This document shows, piece by piece, positions 51,001 to 64,000 of a DNA stretch of 64,000 nucleotides. The notes under the pieces were generated by a model. That model had not been told where the DNA came from and searched no databases. It saw only the letters and a list, made by a program, of their open reading frames with translations. The DNA comes from Trichoplax sp. H2 (taxonomy: Eukaryota > Placozoa > Uniplacotomia > Trichoplacea): the NCBI GenBank assembly GCA_003344405.1, contig NOWV01000061.1, positions 62,001 through 126,000 on the forward strand. The letters run 5' to 3'. The position numbers were made by a program, and so were the translations under genes. Positions within the stretch are counted from its first letter, which is position 1. Each line of letters starts with the position of its first letter.

Positions 51001-52709
51001 TCGTTTTTTGTATTGGTATAAGTTCTTAGTAGAGAAACAAACATGATATAAGCCAGCTCCTATAAGAGGTCCAATAGCGTATCCAATTCCTGCGAAAGTT
51101 TCTAGGAAGCCCTATATTTCATAAAATCAGTATAATATGTTAACTAGAACATTTCTGTTTCGCAATTTGAATGAAAATTGCAATGAATGTTTTATTTCAT
51201 TTTAATTATTTTAATCTGTGTATATTTTATTTCGTACAAATAGCGCTATATATTTATTATACTAAATTTTCTTAATGTCTTGAAATTGAAAATGTTAATC
51301 GATGCTGATAGCTATAATATATATATATATATATGAAACGATTGTAGGAAGATAAGGATCTATAACTACTGAGAATAAGGCAAACCTTAGCAGACGCAAT
51401 ATTGTCACGATAAATGACCATCACTGTCGACTCAACAACGACATCTTGCATGGATGCTCCGGTACCTTGAAAGAATTGAAGAATTATTGCCAAGACTAAG
51501 AATGTTATTCTGTCGTAGATGTAGCATAAAGCTCTAAAGAATAAAAATTTCAAATCATATTTAATTTTATTTGATTTAGTAATTGTTATAAAATAGTCTA
51601 TAATCAATTAAATGAATATAAAGATTAGTAATTTATTAATTTGAAGTAATAAAAATTACCCAAGAAGAATAACACAACCGCCTTCTAAGGTCATTCCAGC
51701 CCAAAACATGTGTTTTGCTCCAGTAGATGGTAACTATAAAATATGATGTTTGTATTAAAAATAAGAACTTCTAAAGTTCGAAAGTTTACTAGGTAAGTGT
51801 TGTACATTAGACGATTTTTAATTTTATCTTTACTAGTATTTAGACTAATTATTTTTATACTTTTTAATAAATCAGACAATATCGACATGTGCTGAAGTTA
51901 TTAGTGCGATTAAAGTTTAACGTGCTTGTAAATTTAATTAGATAGCAAAAAGATGTAATAATAAGATTCTGAGGATTGAAAGCTTAATTATACATTATGC
52001 TTGATGTTTTTAATTTGCGGTCGTTACAGATCAAATTTACAATTTATATGCTTACCAAAATAGACCAGAAGGATGAAGTGATAAACCCAGCAAAAGGAGA
52101 CATTGCTAGAACGATACCAACTTCAAATATTCTTAAACCATGTTTAATCGCCTAAATGGCAAAGGAATAAAAGTTAAAAGCTAGGATCTACGGTAACTGA
52201 AAAATGAATTGATTTCAACCATCGGACCCAAAATGTGAAAAGTACGTTGGAGTAATCACAGTTTGTGTGATAGTATTTACGTGATTATTTCCGTAGAGAA
52301 TGATGCAATGACAAGATATTTACGTGATTATTTCCATAGAGAATGATGTCATGACAAGATACCGATACTTGTATAGCATTATTCAGGTAATTTTGATACT
52401 TTGACAAATAAATACTCTAGTCCAGTAACGTTAGATTGGAAAATTTTTATCGTCAAACTAGATTATTTAGAGATGTAGCACTCTCTGAGGTCATAATTTA
52501 GAAAGCGTGACTGTACTTTATTCCGTTACTACAATGATTTATAATTGATTAAGTTAACTTACAACACGAGGAAAAAATGACACCGAAAAGCTATAGGTCA
52601 TGCCCCAGAGGATATGAATAACGCAAAGCGTGATCATTATCATGGTCTTTCTCCGCGTTGACTTCATTTTATTATTCGTCATTTCGCTTTCTTTCATAAT
52701 GGTAGACAT
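48051..52709 (-). CDS. SLC18B1-like MFS transporter, copy 2 (complete)
   Basis: Predicted proton-coupled vesicular transporter of the SLC18B1 group; polyamines are the likely but unproven substrate. Sixteen exons: 52563-52709, 52056-52151, 51660-51733, 51386-51533, 51043-51111, 50814-50904, 50630-50695, 50435-50505, 50004-50102, 49722-49810, 49456-49551, 49103-49177, 48940-49012, 48461-48487 (27 nt), 48314-48369, 48051-48198, giving 474 aa with twelve predicted helices. The ATG at 52709 starts MSTIMKESEM and a basic stretch before helix 1. Family segments: FQGTGASMQDVVVES in helix 4, GYAIGPLIGAGLYH after helix 5, VGIVKSATILLL opening helix 8, and MICGPSVGSTLTSI near helix 11. The acidic tail holds TYEKLPSIEEIEE, which includes a YxxL sorting-type motif. 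It is in tandem with copy 3. Confidence 0.92.
52274..52359. repeat. Two-copy 43-bp tandem repeat in intron 1
   Basis: Copies at 52274-52316 and 52317-52359 differ at three positions. They begin TATTTACGTGATTATTTCC and lie in the first intron of the SLC18B1-like copy 2. A local duplication; no function is suggested. Confidence 0.85.
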
Positions 52710-55700
52710 ATATTACAATTTTTAAATCTACCATGTAGAAAGAAAAAAATCATTAAGCTTTACACCTAGCGCTGCTAATATAGTTTTAATCAACAAAAAA
52801 TAACCGATGTAAAAGTGTATAGCCCGCTAAATTCTTAAACGATAATGTTATATTGCGTTTTGGTACTTTTATAAAATCGAAGACGGATTTATCTGGATAT
52901 CATTTTTATATTCTTGAATACAGTCAATTATATTAATATAGCGTATAAAAAACTTTTAACTAATTGTGATAGAATCGGCAAAAGACAAAACTTTTTATAA
53001 TGTACACGTATTTTTCAGCACTGTATCGATAGAATATTATGGAAATAGTTAAAAGACGCTTAATTTATTTTAAATAATTTTGTATTTTCTGATTAAATTA
53101 CAAATATTTAGCCCCTTTTATCTTCTAAACTAGACTCAATTCGAACTATAGCAGTTTTTTTTTAAAGCTGAAAAAATTTAAAATGTATAGGAGATGCAAG
53201 AACAGAGTGAAACATAATAATCTGTAAAAATTATGCTTGCAACAGATGTCCTTATTGGGTAATTGAAAGTATGTTTCGATATGAAACTGTATCAGCTAAA
53301 TATGCTCTAGGATTAATCGTAACATATATCGCATGTAATTATCTGAAGCAACTTCATGTTTTAGTAATTGTAGTTTATGCACTGTAAATTTTACTTTATC
53401 ACCTAAAGTTCATCATATAAGAGATGTATCATGAAGTATAATATAATTTGTTTGCATTTACTCAATTCGAAGCATGGGCTTGAACTCACAAACGTTTTAC
53501 TGATAGATAGCACTTTCTTGTCATAAAATCTTTCTTTTTAAATAAATATTAATCTATAAGATGAAGCGGACTTCGACTGAATACATCACAATTATAAGCT
53601 AGATCACGGCTTATACACGTATATGCTTAAATTCATTAAAATATAAGATAATTCTAATTACCTCGATACCTGATTTTCTACGAAACATCGAGGCTTAAAT
53701 TTATTAAATCGATCATCTTGGACATGTCTACGGCATCTCCGAAATTATTGTTAACGTCTTGACGACTAATTTACTGTGATTAATTAATTTATCGGGTGTA
53801 AGTAAAGTCACGTTATTACGCCAAAAATGAAGTCGGACCGTACACTCCTTACTAGCCTGTAATACAATTAAATAGTCAGTCCCTAGAGACTAAAGGGCGG
53901 CGATGAAGCATTCATCGTAACAAACTACATATTTTTGATATTTTCTATGCAGTAACTATTTAATGGAAAAATTGCTGATTTATTTATAAATTTTCAGCCA
54001 CAAAATCGTTCATATCATCATTCTACGTGCTTACCTCTATATATAAATAACTCTGATCAAATATGATCGCAAAGCTACAAAGAATGTTACTTTTATTCTT
54101 ATGTTCTTGAGTAAATAACTCAGTCAATACGCTAATTTTACGTAGATTTTGGAGGCTAATTAACGAATTTCGTAATCTTTTCCAAGTCTAATTAAGAATC
54201 TGGTGTAAACTCAGATTTCTAACGTGGAAAGCTACCATAAGATGTTAAGTTCTAGTAAAAGTCCAAACTTTCCATTTGGAGAAATAACCTAAGCCTACTT
54301 TTTATAGAGACTCTTTATTAAGTTAAAGAAGGTAATAGTAATTGTATTGCAAAGATCATTCTTATATAACAATGTACAATGATAATGAGGCCTTATTGAG
54401 GCTTTTCCATAATAATAAAGAAAAGATGCTAAATATATATTAAGGATCTTCAAAACATAATTACGGTCTAGAATAATGTAATACCATGTCTTGCATCATA
54501 CAGTAAACTACTACAAGAATCAATCACCGGTATGTTTGAGAGGTTTAGTCTTAAAATGTAAATTAAACTACTGTATTGATTCCATGTTTCCTAGATGATT
54601 ATACATCGTAAAGTTTACATTCTTAGCTATCATAAAGCGCTAGTGAGTTTTTTTGCGGTGCACTACTGTAGGTTAATAGCTATTAGTGGTTATTTTTGTG
54701 TCTAATTACTTACATGAAATAACAACAACTACTACTATAATAAAAGTAAGAATACTTTCAACGGTTAATATTAAGTGCTAAAATAATGATATTTGGGTAA
54801 TCATTATAATTTCTGAATATTAACAGAATGCTAAAGATTCTGTATCTAATACATAATCATTATAGCACCTATATACAGATAAGTTGAGCAACTCTATTTT
54901 CAGTTAACAGAGTGTTTGAATAGTTCATTGAAGGTAATAAACTACTTGTAGTCTTATTGTTATGAGAAATACGAAAGTGATTTATTGGTGTCAAAACAGG
55001 ATTGCATTCTAATCGATCAACATTAGTTCAAATTATAAAATTTCAAGACGTAAAGAGTACCAGACATCATTACATTAACTTCTACTTTAAACTTGAAATC
55101 ACCCGTAAGAGTGTATGCTCTAATAACTACAGTCAAAATAGAATAACGCACTATTACTTAAATTTATCTATTGTAATGTCGGATTATTTAAGTATGTTTA
55201 CCACAAGATGAATTAGCTTTAAACTGCATCAATTTATAGAAAAGCGGCAATCAATTTATACTATAAGACTAAGTGGATAGCTTACGAGTGATGCTAATAA
55301 ATAGGGATCAAGTTACTTGCACTATCGTCAGCATAGCTATTTATGACTCGTAAATCTATTATACAGGTTCATGAATAATTATAATTAATGCAAAATTAAA
55401 TGCTGAACTAATGATAGTACTATAAATATCAACGTTGAATATTTCATATATAGGTAGACGCGTATTAATCTACTTATTTATTTTTACTTTCTGTCTATTG
55501 CTAGTTCCTGGTAAATTGTAATAAATTACATGACTTTTAAAATGGTTCAATCATAAACTATGCTACGATACAATATTTGGTACATTAACGGGTAAAACCA
55601 TTGATCTGTATGTTCGTAATACTTGCCGATAAGATATGTAATGTTATTAAATTAATACACAAGTGTAGCCTAAAACTTCAATGGCGAGCTGCACGCTAAT

Positions 55701-56163
55701 CCATTATATGGTATACCACTACAATAGTCTTCAAAACATCTAATATAGTTGTCTGTGCTTATGGAATTGGATATTATGAAAAATTTTCTATTGTAAGTTA
55801 TTTATAGTTCAACGATCCATATTTCATGCAAAGGAATTTTATAAACTATAGTGTTCGTGGTAATCCTACAGTGCTTCGATTTTATATCTATCCTGGATTT
55901 ATATTGTAGTCAAAAGGGTATCAAAATAAATTGTCGGGTTTTTGATTAAATACTAAATTTATTTGATAAATCTAATAGCAATTAGTTACTGCTGTTATTA
56001 AATTAAATTAAAATATCATGATTTGATAAAATATATTAATTCAACTTTGTAGTATTCTTAAACTTCAGCAGTTATTGCTGAAACGATCAATGCACCACGT
56101 TAACATTCGATGTATTGATGGAATTTAAAAATAGCGGTTTCATATTGTCTATGTCAATAATTT
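52710..56163. other. Spacer between SLC18B1-like copies 2 and 3
   Basis: About 3.4 kb holding the promoter of copy 2 and the 3' end of copy 3. The open frame at 55002-55211 has no splice context or recognisable motif. No repeats of note were seen. Confidence 0.55.
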
Positions 56164-59100
56164 CTACAGCTTAGTGCTGTCGGAAATTTTCTTTTGTCTA
56201 TCGTCACATTCTAATACTTGTGCACCAGTCTCTGTATTATCGTAGACGATATCTTTTGATTTTATCGTGTGGTTTTCACCGTCTTTTGATACATGTTCTT
56301 CCTGTACTTCCTCTATGCTGGATAACTTTTCGTAGGTTCTACAGTTATCTATCACTTTAGTTCTATATGGTAAAGATCTCATTTTTAAGTGCTCTTTCAA
56401 CTGGATCAGTGTCTATCAACATTAATAGAACGCTTCAAAGTTATTCATTTAGAATTATATAGGACACTTACGGTTTTTTGGGTTTGTAATTTATTTCATA
56501 TATATTATAACAGGCAAAGATCAAAAACTGAGAAATGAAAAAAAAGATGATCATAATTATACGTGTGTCATAATTTTGCAATAAATCATACCAGTATTAT
56601 ATTTAGTCAGGCAATAATAGACTCTTACCTGCAAAAGCGCCAGAAAACCGAATATCTAATATCAGAATTAACGAAAAGTAGTCGTAAGTAGTATTCTGTA
56701 TTTGATTGACATTTAGCCCACTAAAGTGTACTTTGGATAGTAAAATTATTTTTATAGCTGGGACGGTATACAGTAATAATAATAAAAAACTGGTAAAATT
56801 GTTTGCGTAACAGCGTAAGACATTTGCTATAATTTTTATATTTCGCTCGTAATATTTTAGTAGGCAATGAAATATGTACTAGTTATTTTGATGCAGATTA
56901 CTTTAAAACTACAAGCATCGTAGTGTCCGTGGTTTATCAAGTAACAACATACGCTATAAATTAAAGTTAAGCTAAAAAATCTCCACAGTTGTTTTATTAA
57001 ATAAGGGCATCAATGAGTCATTATGAGTACACGCAGGCATTTATTTAACAAACCAGATACAACCTAAACAAAGAAATTAGCTTACAGAGCTTGTCCAGGA
57101 AAATCCTATGGAAGTTACAGAAGTTAGAGAAGACCCAACACTTGGACCACAGATCGTTCTAAAACAGGAAGAAAACGGTTAATTAACTTTATTGTAGCTA
57201 CTTTAGCAAAAATATCTCAGCTGTGAAAACATTTAAATCGGGTGATTTACCCCAGTGACTGGAAGACTTTAAACAATCCGGCTACCGAAGAATAAACACC
57301 TAGGTTATCGCCAATATCATTTTCACTATCATTTAAGAGAGACCGAAGTGAACTTTTAAATATGGGTTTGGTTCAATATTATTTACAGTTGCTACTGAAT
57401 TACTGACTTTAAGTTATTATTTAAGTAAGTGCTTATTGCAATAGTTTCTTAAATTTACTCGAATTTGATAATACCATTGTAACTTAGAGTAAAATGTTTA
57501 TAATAGAACCTTAAAAATATATTTACAGAAGTATTTTTGATAAGTTATAAGTAGGTAGTTGTTTCTTGATTACAATAAAATATAGGCAATCAAAAGCGAA
57601 GTTATGAAGATTTTACGCAATTGAGCAGAAAACCTTGCATATCGAACCATCTCAGCACTCATTGGCATCATTACTGCACCAGCACCGACGCCATATAAAG
57701 CGCTACCGACCATAAAATGCCATAAAGTGCTAGATGTGGGTAAGGGACATTATATCAATTAGATACATTCAATAAATTTTTGTTAGGTAATCGATGATAT
57801 CACAATGAGAGTAGTTAATTACAGGTCCGTACTCCATAAAATCGATAATATTTAAAATTTATCATCCAAATATAATCAAAAGTAAGAAATTTAGATTATT
57901 CTTACGGCTTAATCTTGAAATATGGAAAAGATCCCATCATTTGTAATGCTATTGCAATTAGGAAAAATCCCGACAAAATAAATTTTTTATAGCCCTAACA
58001 TTGATAAAGATCAAGGATCAAGATATTAATATTTATTTCATCTAACAATTTTATGATTATTCATCATGGTTATATAAGCTGATGTTTCATTTTTATGTGA
58101 ATAATAAGTTAAAAGTATTGCATTTTCCCATTTATATCAATAGGTACTGTATGGCTATTGTAAGTATAAGAACTATGCAACCTATTTTAAAAATTAGAGA
58201 TGTTACTAACTGAACTTACGAAATAATCAGACGCAAATCCAACTGTAATACCAATTACTGCATAAGAAGTTGCTGATATTAGTATTATTGCCGCTGATTT
58301 TACAACATCCATATGAAACTATTAGCAGAATGAAAGATGTTCATATAAGTATTTATTAGCCAATTAAGTAAGTTAATGACTGATAGTTTATCCATATGTC
58401 AATCTGCTTCTGAAGTAAAAAATTTAAGTTATAAAAGGTTGTAGATACTACAGCTGTGAACTTACGATTGTTAAACGAATCGAATAATTAGTTTCGATAA
58501 AAGTTTGAGACGCTACTTGAATAAATATGCCAAAACCTATAGTTACTCAATTAAGATGAATAATTTAGGTATAGCTAAAATAAACCATTATTTGTACCGT
58601 CCTTAAACTCTAAACCACATATCAAGCAATACTAATAAAAACTTTTGAGCTTACATAGTAAGATAATGTAAAAACTTTTAGATAACTTAATCATTGATTT
58701 CCATGGTGCAACATTGGCGTCTGTTAGATAATGTTAAGATAAAAGTTAATTTCAGTTTACAATTGTCAGTAGAATAACCGGAACTAACTAGAAAGTGTAA
58801 GTTATTTATTGCAGGTTATCATGTTTACCGGCAACTTGTGGCAAGGTGTAAGTTGCTATAGGAGCAGTTAAAATCACAATGCTACCTATAACAAGAAATG
58901 GCATAGCGTATCCACCAGCCTAAAATTTCAGTAAAAGTGCGTAAATTTATAAATTACTTAAGCCAAAGCAATTAGTTTTAAATTAAAATAATAGTATTTC
59001 GGAGCAGTACTGTAAATTGGCAAAGAAACTAACTTTATAAAGCCCGGCACCTATTAAGGGTCCAGTAGCATATCCGATTCCAAGACAAGTTTCTATAAAG

Positions 59101-60584
59101 CCCTATACTCCGTAAATTAGCAGAATGCGATAACTTAAGCACTAAAATGTTCTCAATTTTGATTGAGGGTTTAAATCGCATTTTATTAAATTAAGTATGC
59201 ATTGCATATGATTGTGATAAGTACACTAAGTGCCGGTAGCTTCTTTTCTGAGAATTCACACTACATACTAGGCTACGGCTTTGAGGTTAAAGATTTAGCT
59301 ACCGAAAAAGATCTAACCTTGGCCGAAGCGATACGATCGCGATACAAAACAATTACTGTTGATTCAATGGCGACGCCTTGTATGGCCCCTCCGATGCCTT
59401 GAGTGAATCGAATAAGTAATGCAAAGACCAAAAAAGATATTCTGTCATCCATGAGGGTTAAAGTTCTAGAGAATGAAATTTCAATCCAGTTTAATTAATT
59501 ACGGCTCATTTAAAAGTATTTTTTAGTATAAAATTAACGAACTCATGCGATAAAAATGTTAACAAAATTAGGAGCGCAATAATTACCCAAAGAGAATAGT
59601 GCAACCTCCTTCTATGGTCATTCCTGCCCAAAACATGTACTTCGAACCAATAGATGGCAACTAGGTAAGAAATGACTGTTTAAGTAAGTAGATCTAAAAC
59701 CTGGAATACTAATAGTTTGATATAACATACTGTAGGATTTCCAATTTTAATCGTTACTCGTATACGCATATAACTAAATTACTTAATCAACATCAGTATC
59801 ACAATAGTATAGATATACAGTAAGTATTCTTATGTTGTAGATGACATGCGAATATTCCAATAATAAACGTGATGATTACCCTAAATGAAAGCGTTCGCAT
59901 GCAAACTTCAAAAGCGTGTAGCAATCTTGTGAAGTAATTTTAAGATCGATAGCTATAGGCTATTACTTGATGTTATAATTAAACTATATTTTCGATTAAT
60001 TCAATCATATTCTTACCAGGATTGCACATAAAGGTGAGCAGACAAATACAGCTGCAGGACTCATAGCAAAAATGACGCCAATTTCTAATACACTTAAGCC
60101 GCATTTAACCGCCTAGATATTTTGGCAAGAAATGGAGCTAAATGTTACAATGAGACTGAAAAACTGATAATTTGATTCATTAGATTTAAGCTAAGAAAAT
60201 TGCTTTAGAACAATCATGTCAAATGCACAGATGTCATGTACTCTTTAGAGAAAAACAGCACGAAATAGACGGGAGTATCATTTTTATAGTTTCCGCTCCA
60301 TGACATGAAGCTATGCATATGTAGTAGGACCGAATTGGAGATAATTTTATATTGTTGAGATTTATATCGTTACAATACAACGTAGTATGCAGAGAGTCTA
60401 AAATAAATATAGTACAATATAATTAATATTGCACATATTTTAGGTTTGATTAAATTAGCTTTACCTCACGAGGGAAAAATGGTACTGGCAAGCTATAAAT
60501 AACGCCCCAAAGGCCATAAATAATGCAAATTAGAGCCATTGTACCACCCTTTTTACTTGCTGTATATTTTTGACTATTAGCCAT
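56164..60584 (-). CDS. SLC18B1-like MFS transporter, copy 3 (complete)
   Basis: Tandem paralog of the preceding transporter. Sixteen exons: 60465-60584, 60017-60112, 59587-59660, 59318-59465, 59034-59102, 58829-58919, 58655-58720, 58466-58536, 58220-58318, 57906-57994, 57634-57729, 57251-57325, 57086-57158, 56629-56655, 56472-56527, 56164-56362, giving 482 aa. All fourteen internal exons have exactly the lengths of copy 2; only the first and last differ. The ATG at 60584 starts MANSQKYTASKKGG. Family segments: TQGIGGAIQGVAIES, GYATGPLIGAGLYK, APWKSMIKLSKSFYIILL, TICGPSVGSSL. The tail is longer than in copy 2 but keeps TKVID, TYEKL and SIEE. All reading frames are intact, so both copies should be functional. 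Substrate inferred by family only. Confidence 0.92.
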
Positions 60585-63500
60585 TGTATTTTTTGGAAAA
60601 TTTTAGACCAGCTTATAAATTTCCTATCTGAAAACATATAATAGTAAAAACATCTTTAAATTTTGCTGCGCAGTTATATATGCAATTTTAGCTTGTAAAG
60701 CCAAAGGACATTGCCATATAATTTCAGTTAATTAAATTTATAAAGCTAAACAGTAAGCAATTTTAATATTGGTATTAGGTACGTTTTTATCTTTAAACCT
60801 TTTTACCTTAGACGATAGATTCTACAGTAATTAATTGGTTCTGAATCTTTACACATGAACTTATGGATCGTAGATAAATCGTATAGATAACGATTACGGA
60901 GTAAACCAGTGTGCCAAAAGATTTATAGAAGATATTAGTGCAAGATACCGGCGATAATCTATGCTGCATTTAGCAATATGACATGCTATCAGAAATTTAA
61001 TTATCGAAATACTTGCAAGTAGTATTTTCTAATTGCATTTATATTACTAGAAGTAATTCTACTGCAACAGTTGGGATTTTGTTTAAGAGAGATCTTACTG
61101 AATTATAATACCGGTATGTGATAAAATAGACAAATTACAGGTTTTTCAAATGTAGTATCACTTTAGTTGCGACGGAAATAGTTATCTAAGATATTTACTC
61201 CACCTTATCTATATGAGTTAAAATAGAAGTAATTGTATAAGAAATTTTGGGGGCTTAATTGGAAAAAAATCAAAATCATCCAATCCATCTCTCTTCATAT
61301 TTTTATCGCCGCCAATATATACGGGTTGGCTTATCGCGGTAATGTATCAACTGCCATTGTAATGGTAACATTGGATGAATTTGGATCTTAATTGGATACT
61401 ATCTATTACAGCCTGACATAAAATTTTAGATCTGATGACTCTATCACAGAGGTATCGAAGGTTTTGCTATTGAATTGGTCTTCGTTTACACGTTTTAGAT
61501 ATAAACAGCTTGCTATGCACGTTTTGTGGACTCGTTAAACTCTTGGTAGATCATGAATGAGTGAGTTGCTTTGTGTACGTAAATGACAAATGTGCGGAAG
61601 TCAAACTATTGAATGATTAGACCCTAGGGACCAAATTACTTAAATATTGGCCCCAATGAATAACTTTTCTATTCACTTTACTGCTTTTAATACTGTTATC
61701 GAATATTCAAAGAACACCGTGATATAAAAATAATTTAGTTATAGTATATTTAAAGGACGAAGCTTCAATTAAATGTAATATTAGGAGTAATGACTGCATA
61801 AAACTGAAAACACGGTTCTCATCAAAAAGTTGATCTACGGCTACAAGAACGATTTAAATTTAAACTATAGTAGTTTCAGAATTTTCTCGAAAATTGACTT
61901 TTCCGTGATCAATATATAATGTAGTCTACGCTATATTACTATAAAAGTTAAATACAGCAGATATAGTACTTGGTCTTTCACATCGATTTTAGAAATAAAT
62001 ACTTAGCAAAGTTAATCATATTGTGCAACACTCAATAAGTGGGATTAAGAAAGCTAGGCAAACCAGTTGATCTGTCTGTATTCTTATTGACAGAGAATAG
62101 ATTATTATATCCTTATAACTACTTACGAATATGGAAGTTTTCCGACCTTTTCATTAAAATTGGCTGGTTATATCATAAACTTTTTCGATCCTTAAATACT
62201 AAATTATAGCTATAAAATTAATTTCTAGTTAACAAGATTTATACGAAATTTTTCGATTTGCTACTACCGTCACGCGAAAATCGTTAACTAAAATCACTTA
62301 ATAGCACCATTTATCTTGCATAAAAGACTTATTCTACCTATATAGTTGTAACATTGTACTGTAAGTCATAATTAGTAATGTAAATTAGCGGTAAGACATT
62401 GTCTGCTCTATATGGGTCTCTATTCTCTCTGACTGTGGTTACTATAGCGACTTTTCGAAGCATGTATTGTGGTATTAATCCTGTTGCGTCATTGTAAGTA
62501 ATGGGTGTATGGTGATAAATAAAAGAGCCGATCAAATTATATAAGAAATAATAGTTGGCGGATTTCAATTGACTCTTCCGATTTCTTTGTCTGTGAACGT
62601 AGTAATTAAACAGTAAATAATCGAGTAGGGCCCTTAAAATGTGTAGGTTGGGCAGTAGGCAATAGAAAATCAACAATCTAGCTGTTATATTCCTCCACCG
62701 ATAGTTCATTGAGTAGAATCTGTCAATGAATGGCGTATAAACAAGTGCTGATGTGAGCAAAATCTTTAATGGCTACGACCACCAATACGTTCAGGCTATA
62801 GCATTTATTGCTGATGCAATGACTTACGTTAGTATTCATTATCAAAATTTAGATATGGTTCCTAATATAGTGTATAGTAGTAGACTTAAATTAGTTATTT
62901 GCAGTTGTACATTAGTTTATAAAATGGGCAGTATTAAAGGCCTGTGGAGCGGCTAGCGTGGAGAATTGATGAGTTTTGATGGGTTTTGATTTTGTTACTA
63001 GTTGTAAACGTTTCGTGTATGGATTAGTTGTGCGTTCAGTTATTCGTCGGTAACTTCTAATTTTTGAGCTCAATAAATTGGAAAAATTAACAAATCTACA
63101 AGTCCTATCTTCAATTTCGATAACTAACAAACGCTTCTGTAACTTTTTGCACACAGGGTTATCAGTGAAAGAAAACTTAATTACGTTTCTCAAAGCTAAT
63201 ATTTAAACTTGACAAATTGTTAAATATGTTGCAAAATTAATTAAATCATAATATATCACTTGTCTACTATTGCGTAGTAAATACTTGTAATTTGTCAAGA
63301 AAGAATTCTTTACATAAACCATGTACATTGTTATATTGATGTAAAATAGAGATTTATTTCTTACTATTAGATTATCGAAACTGGCAATAGGTAACAATGA
63401 GTACGTTACTGACATTTTAGAAAGAATTAATTATATTACCACAATCGTAGTTATTGGGGGGAAACACATTAACAAACGCGTTAACTGCGAAATAAATTAT

Positions 63501-64000
63501 TTAATAGATGATTAAAGGCTTAAATAACTAGTTTGTAGCTTGGTTGAATGTAATATACTTCCTTAGTCAGTTAAGATTCTTTATAAAATAAGTTCCACGG
63601 AGGATAGTGAAGCAAGCACTATTAATTAAAATTATAGTAAAGGAATTAGCTACTGGCCGACATTAACATAACGAGTATACTGTTTACTAATTCCTAGTGA
63701 ATGATTTCCAATATTTTGTAGTGGACAGTTATTATTTTCGTTCAATTGCCTCGCAAAAAGCGCAAATACTAAATATTTTTGCAGAGAAGCTTTCAATGGC
63801 AAAAAAAGATATTTAGTGATTCACTATATGTCTGATATTGGCGCTTGTACTATTTTTGATATTGTGCACTTAATGACCGTACGCAAACCTACCAGTTTTA
63901 TCTGCTAGAGGATTTTTAAAATGTAAGATTAGCTGATATCTAAGTTCTAATTAATTTTATTGCTAGAGATAGTAAAGTTACCATTCTTAACGGCCATAAA
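60585..64000. other. Right-end spacer, no recognised gene
   Basis: This holds the promoter side of SLC18B1-like copy 3. Most is A+T-rich and closed in all frames, except 62338-63193, where long open frames occur on both strands (see findings). No match to a known family was recognised. Confidence 0.5.

Overview
This is nuclear DNA of a small-genome animal, most likely a placozoan (Trichoplax/Hoilungia type). The evidence is strong A+T richness, genes cut into many short exons by mostly short GT-AG introns, and a gene set typical of early-branching animals: FBXO10, FBXO16, TTC32, SLC18B1-type transporters, ABHD1/3-type hydrolases and FAXC/CDR-type GST-fold proteins. The phylum is an inference from style and content. 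No bacterial operon, rRNA, tRNA or CRISPR array was seen. All gene models were built by hand: splice sites were read, and reading phase was checked across every junction.

Layout, left to right. (1) <1-4975, minus: an SLC18B1-like MFS transporter that runs off the left edge. (2) 4976-8182: a repeat-rich divergent spacer. (3) 8183-12510, plus: FBXO10, complete, ending in a CaaX box. (4) 14590-16864, minus: FBXO16, convergent with FBXO10, with one GC-AG intron. (5) 18408-19127, plus: TTC32. (6) 21175-23584 and 25142-27586, minus: two tandem ABHD1/3-like hydrolases. (7) 29111-30019 plus, 33027-34150 minus and 36142-37050 minus: three two-exon FAXC/CDR-like genes. (8) 40679-44818, minus: a third ABHD1/3-like gene. 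(9) 48051-52709 and 56164-60584, minus: two complete SLC18B1-like transporters with the same internal exon lengths. (10) 60585-64000: no recognised gene, but an unusual open stretch.

The window is built mainly by local duplication of three families (ABHD x3, FAXC-like x3, SLC18B1-like x3). In each family intron positions and phases are preserved while proteins have diverged. By family knowledge these are membrane or small-molecule proteins (vesicular polyamine-type transport, membrane lipid hydrolysis, GST-fold proteins); no joint pathway is shown. The two F-box genes are predicted SCF ubiquitin-ligase receptors and TTC32 a small TPR adaptor. Non-coding features of most interest are blocks of short palindromic TACAGT/ACTGTA sequence concentrated in the three head-to-head spacers (4976-8182, 16865-18407, 27587-29110), a 106-bp foldback element with TTAGGG-like ends, and a 26-nt motif that twice follows a microsatellite.
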